DNA of 16,975 bases from the NCBI GenBank assembly GCA_002397275.1, contig DHAA01000058.1, positions 39,839 through 56,813 of the forward strand, read 5' to 3'. The translations under genes were made by a program, and so were the position numbers. Of the stretch, positions 1-7,415 are shown one piece after another (positions within the stretch are counted from its first letter, which is position 1; every line of letters begins with the position of its first letter). The notes beneath the pieces were generated by a model. It saw nothing but the letters and a program-made list of their open reading frames with translations, had not been told where the DNA came from and did not search any database. Source of the DNA: Thermacetogenium sp. UBA4966. GTDB taxonomy: Bacteria; Bacillota; DSM-12270; Thermacetogeniales; Thermacetogeniaceae.

Positions 1-473
1 AGGCGGTGATCGAGCGGCATCCGCTCTTGTTTCGAGTTCAGCCTGCTTTTTTCGATTTTTTTGAGTTTTTGCATCTCCTGAAGAAGTTCCTGGGGGGTAA
101 CACGGTAAGCGCCCTGGGCGGAGATAATCCGTTGCTCCATCCAGTCGTAGGTGGTTACAAAAAGAGGCAAATTGCCGTCGCTAGATGACGAATGGTGAAC
201 CGCAGCATAGCGTTCAATCCAGTTATCGGCAGTTTCCCCTTCTCTGGTATAGACCACTTCGACTCCCTGGCTGTACTCCCGGTGTTCCACTCCCCCCTTG
301 ACGAATTGAGCATCATAAACCACGATCACCCGGATATCGCAGAGGGCCTGAAACTCTGAAAGATCCGCGGCCAACTGATCGCGTGCATGGGCAAGGTTCT
401 GCTCTTTCAAGCCCGACAGCTCCGGCCAGTTGTTTATAACATTGTACCCGTCGACCAGCAGAATCCCCTTCAA
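1..473 (-). CDS. yacP: YacP-like NYN-domain protein (predicted RNA-processing nuclease), 3' end cut by window edge
   Basis: About 157 codons are visible and the C-terminus lies beyond base 1. The protein opens with LLVDGYNVINNW (Asp8, Asn11). It continues with an acidic strand VVYDAQ (Asp54), GETADNWIE (Glu80, Asp83) and TTYDWMEQRII (Asp110). These are the clustered acidic residues of the PIN-like NYN fold (YacP/DUF901 family; the B. subtilis member, Rae1, is a ribosome-associated endoribonuclease). The likely start is TTG at 473, because no in-frame ATG fits. A run of G lies about 12 nt upstream, and the start overlaps the end of rlmB by 4 bases (stop codon 478-480 lies just upstream). It is the last visible gene of the cysE-cysS-thyX-rlmB-yacP unit, a conserved Bacillota order usually followed by sigH. 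The family call is secure. The RNA-cleaving role is inferred from family members. The start is less certain. Confidence 0.88.
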   Translation of the reverse strand, partial: MKGILLVDGYNVINNWPELSGLKEQNLAHARDQLAADLSEFQALCDIRVIVVYDAQFVKGGVEHREYSQGVEVVYTREGETADNWIERYAAVHHSSSSDGNLPLFVTTYDWMEQRIISAQGAYRVTPQELLQEMQKLKKIEKSRLNSKQERMPLDHR

Positions 474-477
474 TGTA

Positions 478-1233
478 TCACCATTCCCCCCGCCCCTTTC
501 GCGGCGTTTGCAGCCTCTGGCGCAAAACTTCAAAGACAAGAATCGAACCCGCCGCTGCGGCGTTAAGCGACTCAATATTTCCCTGCATAGGTATACGCAC
601 GAGATAATCACAGCTTTTCGCCAGGTGTCCGAGACCCTTTGCTTCTCCACCGATGACCAGCGCCAGAGGGCCGGTCAGATCCGCCTCATAGTACGGAAGT
701 TCTGTGCTCATCTCCGCCCCGGCGACCCAAATTCCTTTCTTTTTCAAAGATTTCAAAGTTTGCGCCAGATTGGCGACTCTGCTGACCGGCATATATTCCA
801 GAGCGCCGGCGGAAACCTTCTCCACGGCGCCTGTCAGGGGCGCAGCCCTGTGTCTGGGAATAACCAGCCCGTGTACGCCCGCCGCTTCGGAACTGCGAAT
901 TATGGCGCCCAGATTTTGAGGGTCCTCCCACCCTGCAAGAACGACTACAAATGGGTCTTCCCGCCGCGCCGCTGCCTGAGCTAAAATATCCTCTATAGAA
1001 ACATATTCTTTCGGGCTGAGTAAAGCGACCACACCCTGATGGTTGGATCCTTTCGTCATACGGTCGAGAACATCGCGCCGCACAAACTGTACAGGCACGC
1101 CCTCTCTCTGCGCTCTGGACAGCAGTTCGCTCATGCCGGAGCGGCTGCCGCCGGCTACAAAAATTTTATTGCAGGGCCGCCCTGCGCGCAGGGCTTCTAT
1201 GACCGGGTTACGTCCCCAGACGGCTTCCTCCAT
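478..1233 (-). CDS. rlmB: 23S rRNA (guanosine-2'-O-)-methyltransferase RlmB (SpoU/TrmH family)
   Basis: 251 aa, normal for the family. Residues 5-78 form the L30e-like substrate-binding domain (WGRNPVIEAL at the front). The C-terminal SPOUT domain shows all three SpoU motifs: motif 1 DPQNLGAIIRSSEAAG (104-119, Asn107, Arg113), motif 2 VIGGEAKGL (193-201, Glu197) and motif 3 IPMQGNIESLNAAAAG (214-229). The family uses S-adenosylmethionine to methylate the 2'-O of a guanosine in the peptidyl-transferase loop (G2251 in E. coli numbering). The start ATG overlaps the thyX stop as TAATG, which suggests translational coupling. The yacP TTG start lies only a few bases beyond the stop. Some relatives (TrmH group 3) act on other RNAs, so the exact target is inferred. 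Confidence 0.93.
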   Translation of the reverse strand: MEEAVWGRNPVIEALRAGRPCNKIFVAGGSRSGMSELLSRAQREGVPVQFVRRDVLDRMTKGSNHQGVVALLSPKEYVSIEDILAQAAARREDPFVVVLAGWEDPQNLGAIIRSSEAAGVHGLVIPRHRAAPLTGAVEKVSAGALEYMPVSRVANLAQTLKSLKKKGIWVAGAEMSTELPYYEADLTGPLALVIGGEAKGLGHLAKSCDYLVRIPMQGNIESLNAAAAGSILVFEVLRQRLQTPRKGRGEW

Positions 1234-1919
1234 TATGCGCCGCCTCCCCGACAGCGCACATCCTTAGCCTTGCCGCAGGATGACTCCCCCTCCCAGCAGA
1301 TCCCCTCGGTCTCACAGGAAGGTCCTGCTGAAGCAAAAAGCACAGGCGCCACCCGGCGCACCTGAGCCCGCATCTCCAAGGCCAGCTTGCGGATCTCCCA
1401 CTGGGCGCGGCGGCAGCAGCGCATCCGGAAGAAGTTGTACAGAGAGCGAGCATTCATCGTACAGACAAGTTTTGTCTCCGCGGCATTAGGGAGAAGATAA
1501 CGGGCATCCTCCCGGGGGACAATACCGCTCAACAACCTGTATGACTCCCGCAATTCCTCCATAACCCGTTCAAACAAAGCCCGCGCCTCGGGGTCGGCCT
1601 CTATGGTTGGGGGTATCACATAAGAAAAATTTTTTTCATTCACATAGCGCTGCGACTTTTGAGAATAAGAAGCGATGCGGTGTCTTACTAACTGGTGTGA
1701 GAGAGAACGGCTCACTCCTTCGATGGCAAAGGTAAAAGCGGCGTGTTCCGCGGGAGAGAGATGCCCCACGGAAATCAGCTTTTTGAGCAGAGAGTTGACC
1801 TCTTCCCTGCTCATGTCCTCCTTCAAATCAACCGCTCCCCGCTCAGAGTAGCAGATGCGCGCCGCCGCGGCAACAGTTCCCTCCGGATCCGGGGTATAAG
1901 CGAGCAGTTCGACTTTCAT
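1233..1919 (-). CDS. thyX: FAD-dependent thymidylate synthase ThyX
   Basis: 228 aa. The family signature RHR-x7-S is intact at 79-89 (RHRIASYSQKS), followed by QRYV. Other conserved blocks are CYS (23-25), the GHLSPAEHAAFTF helix (52-64) and the MNARSLYNFFRMRCCRRAQWEIR segment near 155-177. ThyX makes dTMP from dUMP using methylenetetrahydrofolate and reduced FAD and is unrelated to ThyA. The C-terminal tail is Cys-rich (GPSC..EGICWEGESSCGKA), as in other clostridial ThyX; its role is unknown. GAGGG lies 8 nt before the ATG. The stop is fused to the rlmB start (TAATG). The 135 bp separating it from cysS hold no gene that I can see. Confidence 0.96.
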   Translation of the reverse strand: MKVELLAYTPDPEGTVAAAARICYSERGAVDLKEDMSREEVNSLLKKLISVGHLSPAEHAAFTFAIEGVSRSLSHQLVRHRIASYSQKSQRYVNEKNFSYVIPPTIEADPEARALFERVMEELRESYRLLSGIVPREDARYLLPNAAETKLVCTMNARSLYNFFRMRCCRRAQWEIRKLALEMRAQVRRVAPVLFASAGPSCETEGICWEGESSCGKAKDVRCRGGGA

Positions 1920-2054
1920 CTTTGATACCCTCTTTTTGCTAAATCAATTAGTTGGCAGTCTGCCCTTGTCCGACCGGCGATAGCCTGATCATAACCTGTT
2001 CCCAGGAAAAACGCCAGCCCCGATCTTAAATTTCGGAATTCAAAGTACGCGGAA

Positions 2055-3578
2055 TCAGACAAGTCTCCAGCGGGCGCCGCGCGGGGTGTCGTCCAGGATA
2101 ATCCCTTCTTCTCTTAAAGCTTCCCGCAGCCGGTCCGACAGCTGAAAATCCTTACGTTCCCTTGCCTGCCGGCGCACCGCGATCAATAAATCCAGCATTT
2201 CCTGAGGTTCCGCGGGAAGCTGTGACGGCATCAGTTCTCCCGCCTCATCTTTCAGGGAAAGAGCGATCATCCGCAGCCTCTCCAGATACTCTGCTCCCAA
2301 TCTCCGTTTCTCCCCTGGGAGAAGTCCCAGGATACCCAAAAGGTTTTGATAGCGCCGCCGCACCTGTACCAGTACGTGAATCGCCGCCGGTGTCGGCACA
2401 AATTCCTTGGGGTTGATAAAACCGTTGATTTCCCTCCCCATATTATACAGGGCGGCTAAACCTAACGCTGTGTTAAAGTTATCATCCATCGCTTCTTCAA
2501 ATTCTGCGGTGCAAAGAGCTATCCGATCGCGAAAAGACTCGGCGCTCTTGGAAAGCCTGCCCATAACCGCTTCTTGTTCCCCGTCGGTAATGCTGTCCAG
2601 CGACTCCAGAGTATGAGCAAGCCTGTTGTAACTTTTGCGGGCGGACTGCAAGCTCTTGGGGCCATAATCCAGAGGGCTGCTGTAGTGGGTAGAGAGCAGG
2701 AAAAATCGCAGCACCTCGGGCGGCCAATCGTGAAGCAGATCTCTAACGATAAAAAAATTGCCCAGAGATTTAGACATCTTTTCCTGATCGACCGTGACAA
2801 ATCCATTGTGGATCCAGTAGCGGGCGAAGGGAGCGCAGCCTGTATAAGCCTCCGACTGGGCGATCTCGTTTTCATGGTGGGGAAAGATGAGATCGCTCCC
2901 CCCTCCGTGAATATCGAAGCCAAACCCCAGGTATTTAAGAGACATCACCGAACACTCCAGGTGCCAGCCGGGGCGCCCTTCTCCCCAGGGGCTCTCCCAG
3001 GAAGGCTCGCCCGGCTTTGCCGCCTTCCAGAGAACAAAGTCCAGTGGGTCACGCTTGCGATCATCTATATCCACCCGCGCTCCCGCCAGCATCTCCTCCA
3101 GCGTCCGGCCGGACAGCTTACCATAATCCTTAAATTTGCGCACAGAAAAATAAACATCACCGTCCTCCTGATAAGCGATCCCTTTGTCATAAAGAACCTT
3201 GACCATCTCCACCATATCAGGAATATGTCTGCTCGCCCGCGGGTAGATGTCCGCCCGTTTGACTCTGAGGGCATCGGCGTCCCTGAAGTACTCGCCGATA
3301 TACTTCTCAGCAAGCTGAAGGGGGTCTATGCCTTCCTCTTGGGCGCGCTTGATGATCTTGTCATCAATATCGGTAAAGTTCTGGACATAGGTAACACGAT
3401 ACCCCTTATATTCCAGGTACCTCCTGATAGTATCAAAGATCACCAGGGCCCGGGCGTTCCCCAGGTGAATATAGTTATAGGTGGTGGGACCGCAGACATA
3501 GATTTTCATCTGCTGAGGCGCCCCGGGAATCAGTTCCTCTTTTTGTTTAGACAATGTGTTGTATACTTTCATGGCCAT
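2055..3578 (-). CDS. cysS: Cysteinyl-tRNA synthetase (class I)
   Basis: 507 aa, slightly longer than the common 460-480. The Rossmann catalytic domain carries the HIGH-type motif HLGN (38-41, in PTTYNYIHLGNAR) and KMSKS (267-271). The catalytic zinc ligands expected for this enzyme are present: Cys29, Cys209 (HLECSVMS), His234 and Glu238 (HHENE). The C-terminal helical anticodon-binding part ends in DDTPRGARWRL, typical of CysRS. It charges tRNA-Cys with cysteine in the cytoplasm. The start at 3578 is backed by GGAGG nine bases upstream. The third codon is also ATG but is spaced worse. The start lies 32 bases inside the end of cysE, so the two are likely coupled, and both sit under the cysteine T-box. 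Confidence 0.97.
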   Translation of the reverse strand: MAMKVYNTLSKQKEELIPGAPQQMKIYVCGPTTYNYIHLGNARALVIFDTIRRYLEYKGYRVTYVQNFTDIDDKIIKRAQEEGIDPLQLAEKYIGEYFRDADALRVKRADIYPRASRHIPDMVEMVKVLYDKGIAYQEDGDVYFSVRKFKDYGKLSGRTLEEMLAGARVDIDDRKRDPLDFVLWKAAKPGEPSWESPWGEGRPGWHLECSVMSLKYLGFGFDIHGGGSDLIFPHHENEIAQSEAYTGCAPFARYWIHNGFVTVDQEKMSKSLGNFFIVRDLLHDWPPEVLRFFLLSTHYSSPLDYGPKSLQSARKSYNRLAHTLESLDSITDGEQEAVMGRLSKSAESFRDRIALCTAEFEEAMDDNFNTALGLAALYNMGREINGFINPKEFVPTPAAIHVLVQVRRRYQNLLGILGLLPGEKRRLGAEYLERLRMIALSLKDEAGELMPSQLPAEPQEMLDLLIAVRRQARERKDFQLSDRLREALREEGIILDDTPRGARWRLV

Positions 3579-4242
3579 CGCTTTTTGCCTCCAACTCCGC
3601 CATCTGTTCTTCCAGATGCACTATTCTTTCCTGTAAAGCCGACATCATTTCTCCAACCGGATCAGGCAGCAGGTTGTGTCTCAGGTCGACGCCTTCAGCG
3701 GCGATATCCTTCACTCTGCGTCCATCCCGTTTGATAACCTTTCCGGGTACACCCACAACCGTGCAGTTGTCCGGCACATCCCGCAGCACTACCGATCCGG
3801 CGCCGATCTTAACATTATCGCCTATCGTCAGTGAGCCCAGGACCTTGGCGCCGCTGCTGATCACCACATTATTGCCGACAGTGGGATGGCGCTTCCCTTT
3901 TTCCTTGCCGGTCCCTCCTAGGGTCACTCCCTGGTAGAGAGTCACATTATCGCCGATTTCAGTCGTCTCCCCGATGACCACTCCGGTACCGTGATCGATA
4001 AACAGGCCCTCCCCTATTTTAGCTCCCGGATGAATTTCAATCCCGGTTATAAACCTGTTGAATTGAGAGATCATTCTGGGGAACAATACCAGACCCCTCT
4101 GATAAAACCAGTGAGCAATTCTATGCATAAGGATGGCATGAAAACCGGGGTAACAGAAGAGGACCTCCACAATGCTCTTTGCCGCGGGATCCCGCTCAAA
4201 AACAACCTTGATGTCTCGCTTGATTCGCCGGTACAATCCCAT
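3547..4242 (-). CDS. cysE: Serine O-acetyltransferase
   Basis: 231 aa. A helical N-terminus (1-66) is followed by left-handed beta-helix hexapeptide repeats from IHPGAKIGEG (70-79) through IGDNVKIGAGSVV (140-152). The active-site DHGTG (His84) and GVTLGGTGKEKGKRHP (105-120) are intact. Where E. coli CysE has Asp143 of its Asp-His pair, this protein has Glu69 (IEIHPG), as I recall is common in the short Bacillota enzymes. The C-terminus ends in a predicted coiled coil (about 196-221). The enzyme acetylates L-serine with acetyl-CoA to O-acetylserine, the first step of cysteine synthesis. The ATG at 4242 has GGGAGGT nine bases upstream. It is the first gene after the T-box leader and overlaps cysS by 32 bp. 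No cysK (O-acetylserine sulfhydrylase) is in this window. Confidence 0.95.
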   Translation of the reverse strand: MGLYRRIKRDIKVVFERDPAAKSIVEVLFCYPGFHAILMHRIAHWFYQRGLVLFPRMISQFNRFITGIEIHPGAKIGEGLFIDHGTGVVIGETTEIGDNVTLYQGVTLGGTGKEKGKRHPTVGNNVVISSGAKVLGSLTIGDNVKIGAGSVVLRDVPDNCTVVGVPGKVIKRDGRRVKDIAAEGVDLRHNLLPDPVGEMMSALQERIVHLEEQMAELEAKSDGHESIQHIV

Positions 4243-4266
4243 CCGAATACACCTCCCTTTTTATAT

Positions 4267-4297
4267 AAAAAATCCTCTCGCCTTCAGAGACGAAAGG
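4267..4297 (-). terminator. Rho-independent terminator of the cysteine T-box
   Basis: On the minus strand CCTTTCGTC (4297-4289) pairs with GGCGAGAGG (4282-4274) across a short TCTGAA loop, followed by TTTTTT (4272-4267). Its 5' arm is the 3' arm of the antiterminator, as expected of a T-box switch. It ends 25 bases before the cysE start codon. Confidence 0.92.
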
Positions 4298-4521
4298 AAT
4301 TCTCCCGTGGTTCCACTCTGCTTCGGGTTGCTAAACCCCTCCAGCTCTAGATCTAACGGTCACCACCGTTGGCGGCTACTTATTTTCGCCGCCACGACTC
4401 CCGGGCGCACTTCCAGCACAGCTCTGCCGGAACCGCTTGCAGCCGGTGGCGGTTCCTCTCTGCCGCTTTGCCGAGCCTACTCTTCCCGTTCTTTGTCTTT
4501 AGTTAACTGGAAATCAGATGT
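4267..4521 (-). promoter_or_regulatory. Cysteine-specific T-box riboswitch leader of cysE-cysS
   Basis: The leader shows a T-box layout on the minus strand. Stem I has a GAAGAGTAG (AGTA) motif near 4480, an AGAGAGG box, the distal hairpin GGAACCGC/GCGGTTCC, and the specifier TGC (Cys) at 4409-4407. Perfect small stems follow: GGCGGC/GCCGCC and AACGGT/ACCGTT. The antiterminator comes next: helix A1 CAGAG (4320-4316) with CTCTG (4289-4285), the 7-nt bulge TGGAACC (4315-4309), and helix A2 ACGGGAG (4308-4302) with CTTTCGT (4296-4290). It shares bases with the terminator, so the two exclude each other. The bulge reads UGGA, which pairs with a UCCA tRNA end. tRNA-Cys has U73, so specifier and bulge independently agree on cysteine. 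Uncharged tRNA-Cys should turn the operon on. Confidence 0.95.
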
Positions 4522-4527
4522 GGATTT

Positions 4528-4556
4528 ATTATATTAAATTGGCTGAGGACTGTCAA
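4528..4556 (-). promoter_or_regulatory. Sigma-A promoter of the cysE-cysS T-box operon
   Basis: Both hexamers are perfect consensus: TTGACA (4556-4551) and TATAAT (4533-4528), separated by exactly 17 bases. Transcription would start near 4521, at the beginning of the T-box leader. A promoter this strong with termination control downstream is the usual T-box design. Confidence 0.93.
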
Positions 4557-4724
4557 GCGAACTGTTAACAACTGGTTGGAGCCGGATTACTACACTGAAA
4601 GTGACGTTCTGCTATTTTTATCGGATGTCTACCATGCCGCTGGATTCCAGATTACCTCTTGTTAAAGTGGGATATAAATTATACAATTGAAGCAACTTTG
4701 ATTGAGCAACGAGGAGGGCGAAAG

Positions 4725-6020
4725 ATGGCGCAGGTCATACCGTTCAAAGGAATACGATACAACCCGGAAAAAATCAACAACATCGCGGATGTCGTCACCC
4801 CACCGTATGATGTTATCGACGACGACGCCCAAAAGGAATATTATGAAAGAAGTCCCTACAACATCATCCGTCTGGAGTTGGGCTATCAACTTCCCGGTGA
4901 TTCAGAAAAAGAGAACAGGTATACAAGAGCGGCTGCCGACTACCGGAAGTGGCTTGACGAAGGCGTTTTAATCCGTGAGGCCAGGGATGCCATCTACCTT
5001 TACGAACAGAAATTTTCCATTAACGCGACAAACTATTGCCGGACAGGGTTTTTCGCCCGGGTCAAACTGGAGGAATTAGCTGCCGGAAAGATACTTCCTC
5101 ACGAAGAAACGCTGCTGAAGCCCAAGGCCGACCGTCTGGCTCTCATGTCGGCATGCGCCGCTAACTTCAGCCCGGTGTTTGTCTTCTATGTCGACCCGGA
5201 GATGACTCTCGACCGGGAATTTCAAAGAATAAAGGGAAGCAGCAGCCCGGAGCCGGCGCTCAGCGACGACCTCGGAGAGCGGCGCCGCATCTGGACGCTG
5301 ACCGACCCCGCTCTTCATCAGAAAATCACCGCAGCCTTAGATAATCAGACGCTCTATATCGCGGACGGCCATCACCGCTATGAGACAGCTTTAGAGTATT
5401 ACCGTCAAAACGGAGAAAAATACCCGGCGAGCGGCTATATTCTCATGTATTTGGTGAACGCCTGCGATCCCGGGATGGTCGTCCTGCCGACACACAGGAT
5501 TGTGCACAGCATACCCGGCCTGGACCTCGCCGGCCTGCAGGAGGCGCTGCAGGAAAATTTTATTGTTGAAAAGATCAGCGACCCCCGGCCGCAAGCCCTG
5601 GATGAGATTTTAAATGAACAGCAGAAAGTGGATAGAAACGCCTTGATCATGGCAACAAAAGAACCCGCATTCTATTTACTCGTCCTGCGGGATGCCGAAC
5701 AGGTTAAAAGGCTATCTCCCGGCAAATCTCCTGCCTGGTGCAGCTTAGACGCCGCGGTTCTCCAGGTGATGGTGTTCCAAAAGCTCTTAAAACTGAGCCC
5801 GGAAAAGATCGCCCGCCAGGAAAACATCACCTATACCAGAGATGCTGATCAAGCATTACAAGCACTGCAGCGTGATGCGCAGCTGGTTTTTTTGCTGAAC
5901 CACACAAAAGTATCGCAAATAAAAGCAGTCGCCGCAGCTGGAGATAAAATGCCGCAAAAATCTACATTTTTTTACCCAAAGCTGCTCACAGGGCTGCTGC
6001 TCAACGACCTGAAAAAATAA
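4725..6020 (+). CDS. DUF1015 family protein
   Basis: 431 aa from the ATG at 4725, chosen because GAGGAGGG lies six bases upstream; a TTG at 4659 in the same frame has no ribosome binding site. Family hallmarks: an N-terminal MAQVIPFKGIRYNP, VVTPPYDVID (23-32), LPHEETLLKPKADRL (125-139) and the signature IADGHHRYETALEYY (212-226), whose His-His-Arg looks like a catalytic or ligand-binding patch. No signal peptide or TM segment is evident, so it is probably cytoplasmic. The biochemical function of DUF1015 is not known to me. I recall it often lying near serine-biosynthesis genes, but none is here. It ends inside mobB, which runs the opposite way, with 20 bp of shared coding sequence. A weak TTGTTA-15-TATACA lies at 4659-4685 as a possible promoter. 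Confidence 0.9.
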   Translation: MAQVIPFKGIRYNPEKINNIADVVTPPYDVIDDDAQKEYYERSPYNIIRLELGYQLPGDSEKENRYTRAAADYRKWLDEGVLIREARDAIYLYEQKFSINATNYCRTGFFARVKLEELAAGKILPHEETLLKPKADRLALMSACAANFSPVFVFYVDPEMTLDREFQRIKGSSSPEPALSDDLGERRRIWTLTDPALHQKITAALDNQTLYIADGHHRYETALEYYRQNGEKYPASGYILMYLVNACDPGMVVLPTHRIVHSIPGLDLAGLQEALQENFIVEKISDPRPQALDEILNEQQKVDRNALIMATKEPAFYLLVLRDAEQVKRLSPGKSPAWCSLDAAVLQVMVFQKLLKLSPEKIARQENITYTRDADQALQALQRDAQLVFLLNHTKVSQIKAVAAAGDKMPQKSTFFYPKLLTGLLLNDLKK

Positions 6021-6507
6021 CGCTCTTTTCCAGGTCGAAATAGTTTACCAGGAATTCCGCCAGCTGGGGAAGGTCGTCGGAAGTAAAAGTGGGCGCCGCC
6101 GCGGTTAAAGATTTATCGCCGACTATAGCGATCAAATCGTCTCCCAGAGACAGTCTTTCTTTGCCTTCCCTGACCACCTCAATTTTAGGCCCTGGTTCCC
6201 TTTTAAAGCCCTCTACAAAGATCAGGTCTACATCTTCAACCATTTTACAAACATCCTTTAAAGGAGGTTCCTGTTCATATAAACGGTGCATGGTCAGCGA
6301 GGCGGGTCCCACGACGACCACTCTGTCGGCGCCCGCCTGGCAATAATGCCAGGTATCGCTCCCTTCAATATCCATTTCATAGCCGTGAGCGGCATGTTTA
6401 ATAGCCGCCACACGGTAGCCCATTTTTTTAAAAACCTGAACCAGGTTTTTGACAAGCGTGGTTTTACCGGTATTCGCATAGCCGGCAATAAAAACGACCG
6501 GGACCAA
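6001..6507 (-). CDS. mobB: Molybdopterin-guanine dinucleotide biosynthesis protein B (MobB)
   Basis: 168 aa. The Walker A motif GYANTGKTT (9-17) is followed by AAIKHAAHGYEMDIEGSDTWHYCQAGAD, the very conserved MobB stretch, and by DLIFVEGFKREPGPKIEV. MobB is a GTP-binding accessory protein that helps MobA attach GMP to molybdopterin for Mo/W enzymes such as formate dehydrogenases. The start is taken as TTG at 6507, nine bases after AGGAGG. The more upstream TTG at 6525 would place that AGGAGG inside the gene. No mobA or molybdoenzyme is in the window. The 3' end overlaps the converging DUF1015 gene by 20 bp. Confidence 0.93.
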   Translation of the reverse strand: MVPVVFIAGYANTGKTTLVKNLVQVFKKMGYRVAAIKHAAHGYEMDIEGSDTWHYCQAGADRVVVVGPASLTMHRLYEQEPPLKDVCKMVEDVDLIFVEGFKREPGPKIEVVREGKERLSLGDDLIAIVGDKSLTAAAPTFTSDDLPQLAEFLVNYFDLEKSVIFSGR

Positions 6508-6578
6508 TTTTATCTTCCTCCTCAAAAATTACAACAAACTCAGTTCTCATTTTACATGAGGGGATCTTTTTTTACAAT

Positions 6579-6610
6579 AAAAAAAGCCGGCACACCCACA
6601 GGCGTACCGG
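6579..6610 (-). terminator. Rho-independent terminator after the DUF1540 gene
   Basis: On the minus strand CCGGTACGCC (6610-6601) and GGTGTGCCGG (6596-6587) form a 10-bp stem (two G-U pairs) with a TGTG loop, followed by a run of T (6585-6579). It starts seven bases past the DUF1540 stop. It also separates that gene from mobB, so mobB must have its own promoter or rely on read-through. Confidence 0.92.
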
Positions 6611-6616
6611 TTTTGC

Positions 6617-6763
6617 TTAATTGCGTTTGAATGTCTCGCATTTGGTATGGTCTGAGGAGTCGGCTGAAGAGGAGCCGTTGCGTTCAACCTGAATCATAGG
6701 AGCGCCGCACTTAATGTTCTTATTGTAAAGACATTCGCTCACACTACACTTGATATCCGGCAT
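6617..6763 (-). CDS. DUF1540 domain small Cys-rich protein
   Basis: A 48-aa gene with its own ribosome binding site and terminator. The sequence starts MPDIKCSVSECLYNKNIKCG and carries four cysteines (6, 11, 19, 42), with the C-x4-C-x-YN-x4-C spacing and the closing T-K-C-x-T-F of DUF1540. The Cys pattern suggests metal or Fe-S binding, but the function is unknown. AAGGAGGTGA (6777-6768) precedes two tandem ATGs; the second (6763) has the better 7-nt spacing. It is divergent from the stress-protein gene at 6895 and followed by a strong terminator, so it is probably monocistronic. Confidence 0.92.
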   Translation of the reverse strand: MPDIKCSVSECLYNKNIKCGAPMIQVERNGSSSADSSDHTKCETFKRN

Positions 6764-6894
6764 CATCTCACCTCCTTATCCGGATCTTTCCCCACAGATT
6801 TTAAAAATATTCTTTTTGCCGTTGGACGGTATAAATTTTTGGATTAACAGCACAATATAAATGACCACAAAAAACTATACTTGGAGGTATGGTG

Positions 6895-7383
6895 ATGGGA
6901 TCAGTAGTGCTTGGTGTTTTCGATACCCGAGATCAAGCAGAAGAGGCTGCTTTAGAATTACGCGGTAAGGGTTTTCACAAAGATATTTCTATTGTAGCCC
7001 GTGATGAAGAAAAAGGAAATATTGAAGAGACGAGAATGGGAGGAGGGGAACAGGGAGGGGACACTGCCATAGAAGGGATCACAACAGGGGGTACCCTCGG
7101 CGGCCTCGCCGGCCTCGCTGCCGGAGCAGGCGCCCTGGCCATACCCGGCATCGGTCCCCTTGTAGCTCTGGGACCCATCGCCGGTCTCTTATCCGGCGCC
7201 GCTACAGGAGGACTGGCCGGCGGTCTGATCGACTGGGGAATCCCGGAAACTGAAGGGAAGCATTACGAAGATGATGTCAAGCAGGGAAAGATCCTGGTTA
7301 CGGTTCAAGGAAGCGAAGAGCGCCTCAATGAAGCGGGAGACCTCCTGCGCCAGCATGGCGCTCATGATGTAAAAACATTCTAG
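6895..7383 (+). CDS. YflT-like general stress protein with Gly-rich hydrophobic core
   Basis: 162 aa. Residues 1-37 (VVLGVFDTRDQAEEAALELRGKGF) match the N-terminal beta-alpha-beta unit of the general stress protein 17M/YflT type. Residues about 64-114 are a long Gly/Ala/Leu stretch (GGTLGGLAGLAAGAGALAIPG...GPIAGLLSGAATGGLAGGL), probably membrane-associated. The C-terminal part (GIPETEGKHYEDDVKQGKILVTV...AGDLLRQHGAHDV) is a second small alpha/beta unit. The family is seen in stress and spore settings but the biochemical role is unknown. Three in-frame starts (ATG, GTG, ATG at 6889, 6892, 6895) follow GGAGG (6883-6887). The third has the best spacing (7 nt) and was chosen. No convincing promoter consensus was found upstream. 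Confidence 0.8.
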   Translation: MGSVVLGVFDTRDQAEEAALELRGKGFHKDISIVARDEEKGNIEETRMGGGEQGGDTAIEGITTGGTLGGLAGLAAGAGALAIPGIGPLVALGPIAGLLSGAATGGLAGGLIDWGIPETEGKHYEDDVKQGKILVTVQGSEERLNEAGDLLRQHGAHDVKTF

Positions 7384-7415
7384 CAGCCGGCCGGCGGTCG
7401 TTGGCATTTGAACTT

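Noticed and set aside
2574..3734. 386-aa plus-strand open frame opposite cysS
   Set aside because: It lies entirely across cysS and the end of cysE, which have complete catalytic motifs. The product has no recognisable domain, so it is a shadow.
6830..6871. Promoter for the YflT-like stress protein (TATAAA-like boxes)
   Set aside because: No -35 at acceptable spacing for sigma-A and no clear sigma-B pattern was found, so it is not reported as a feature.
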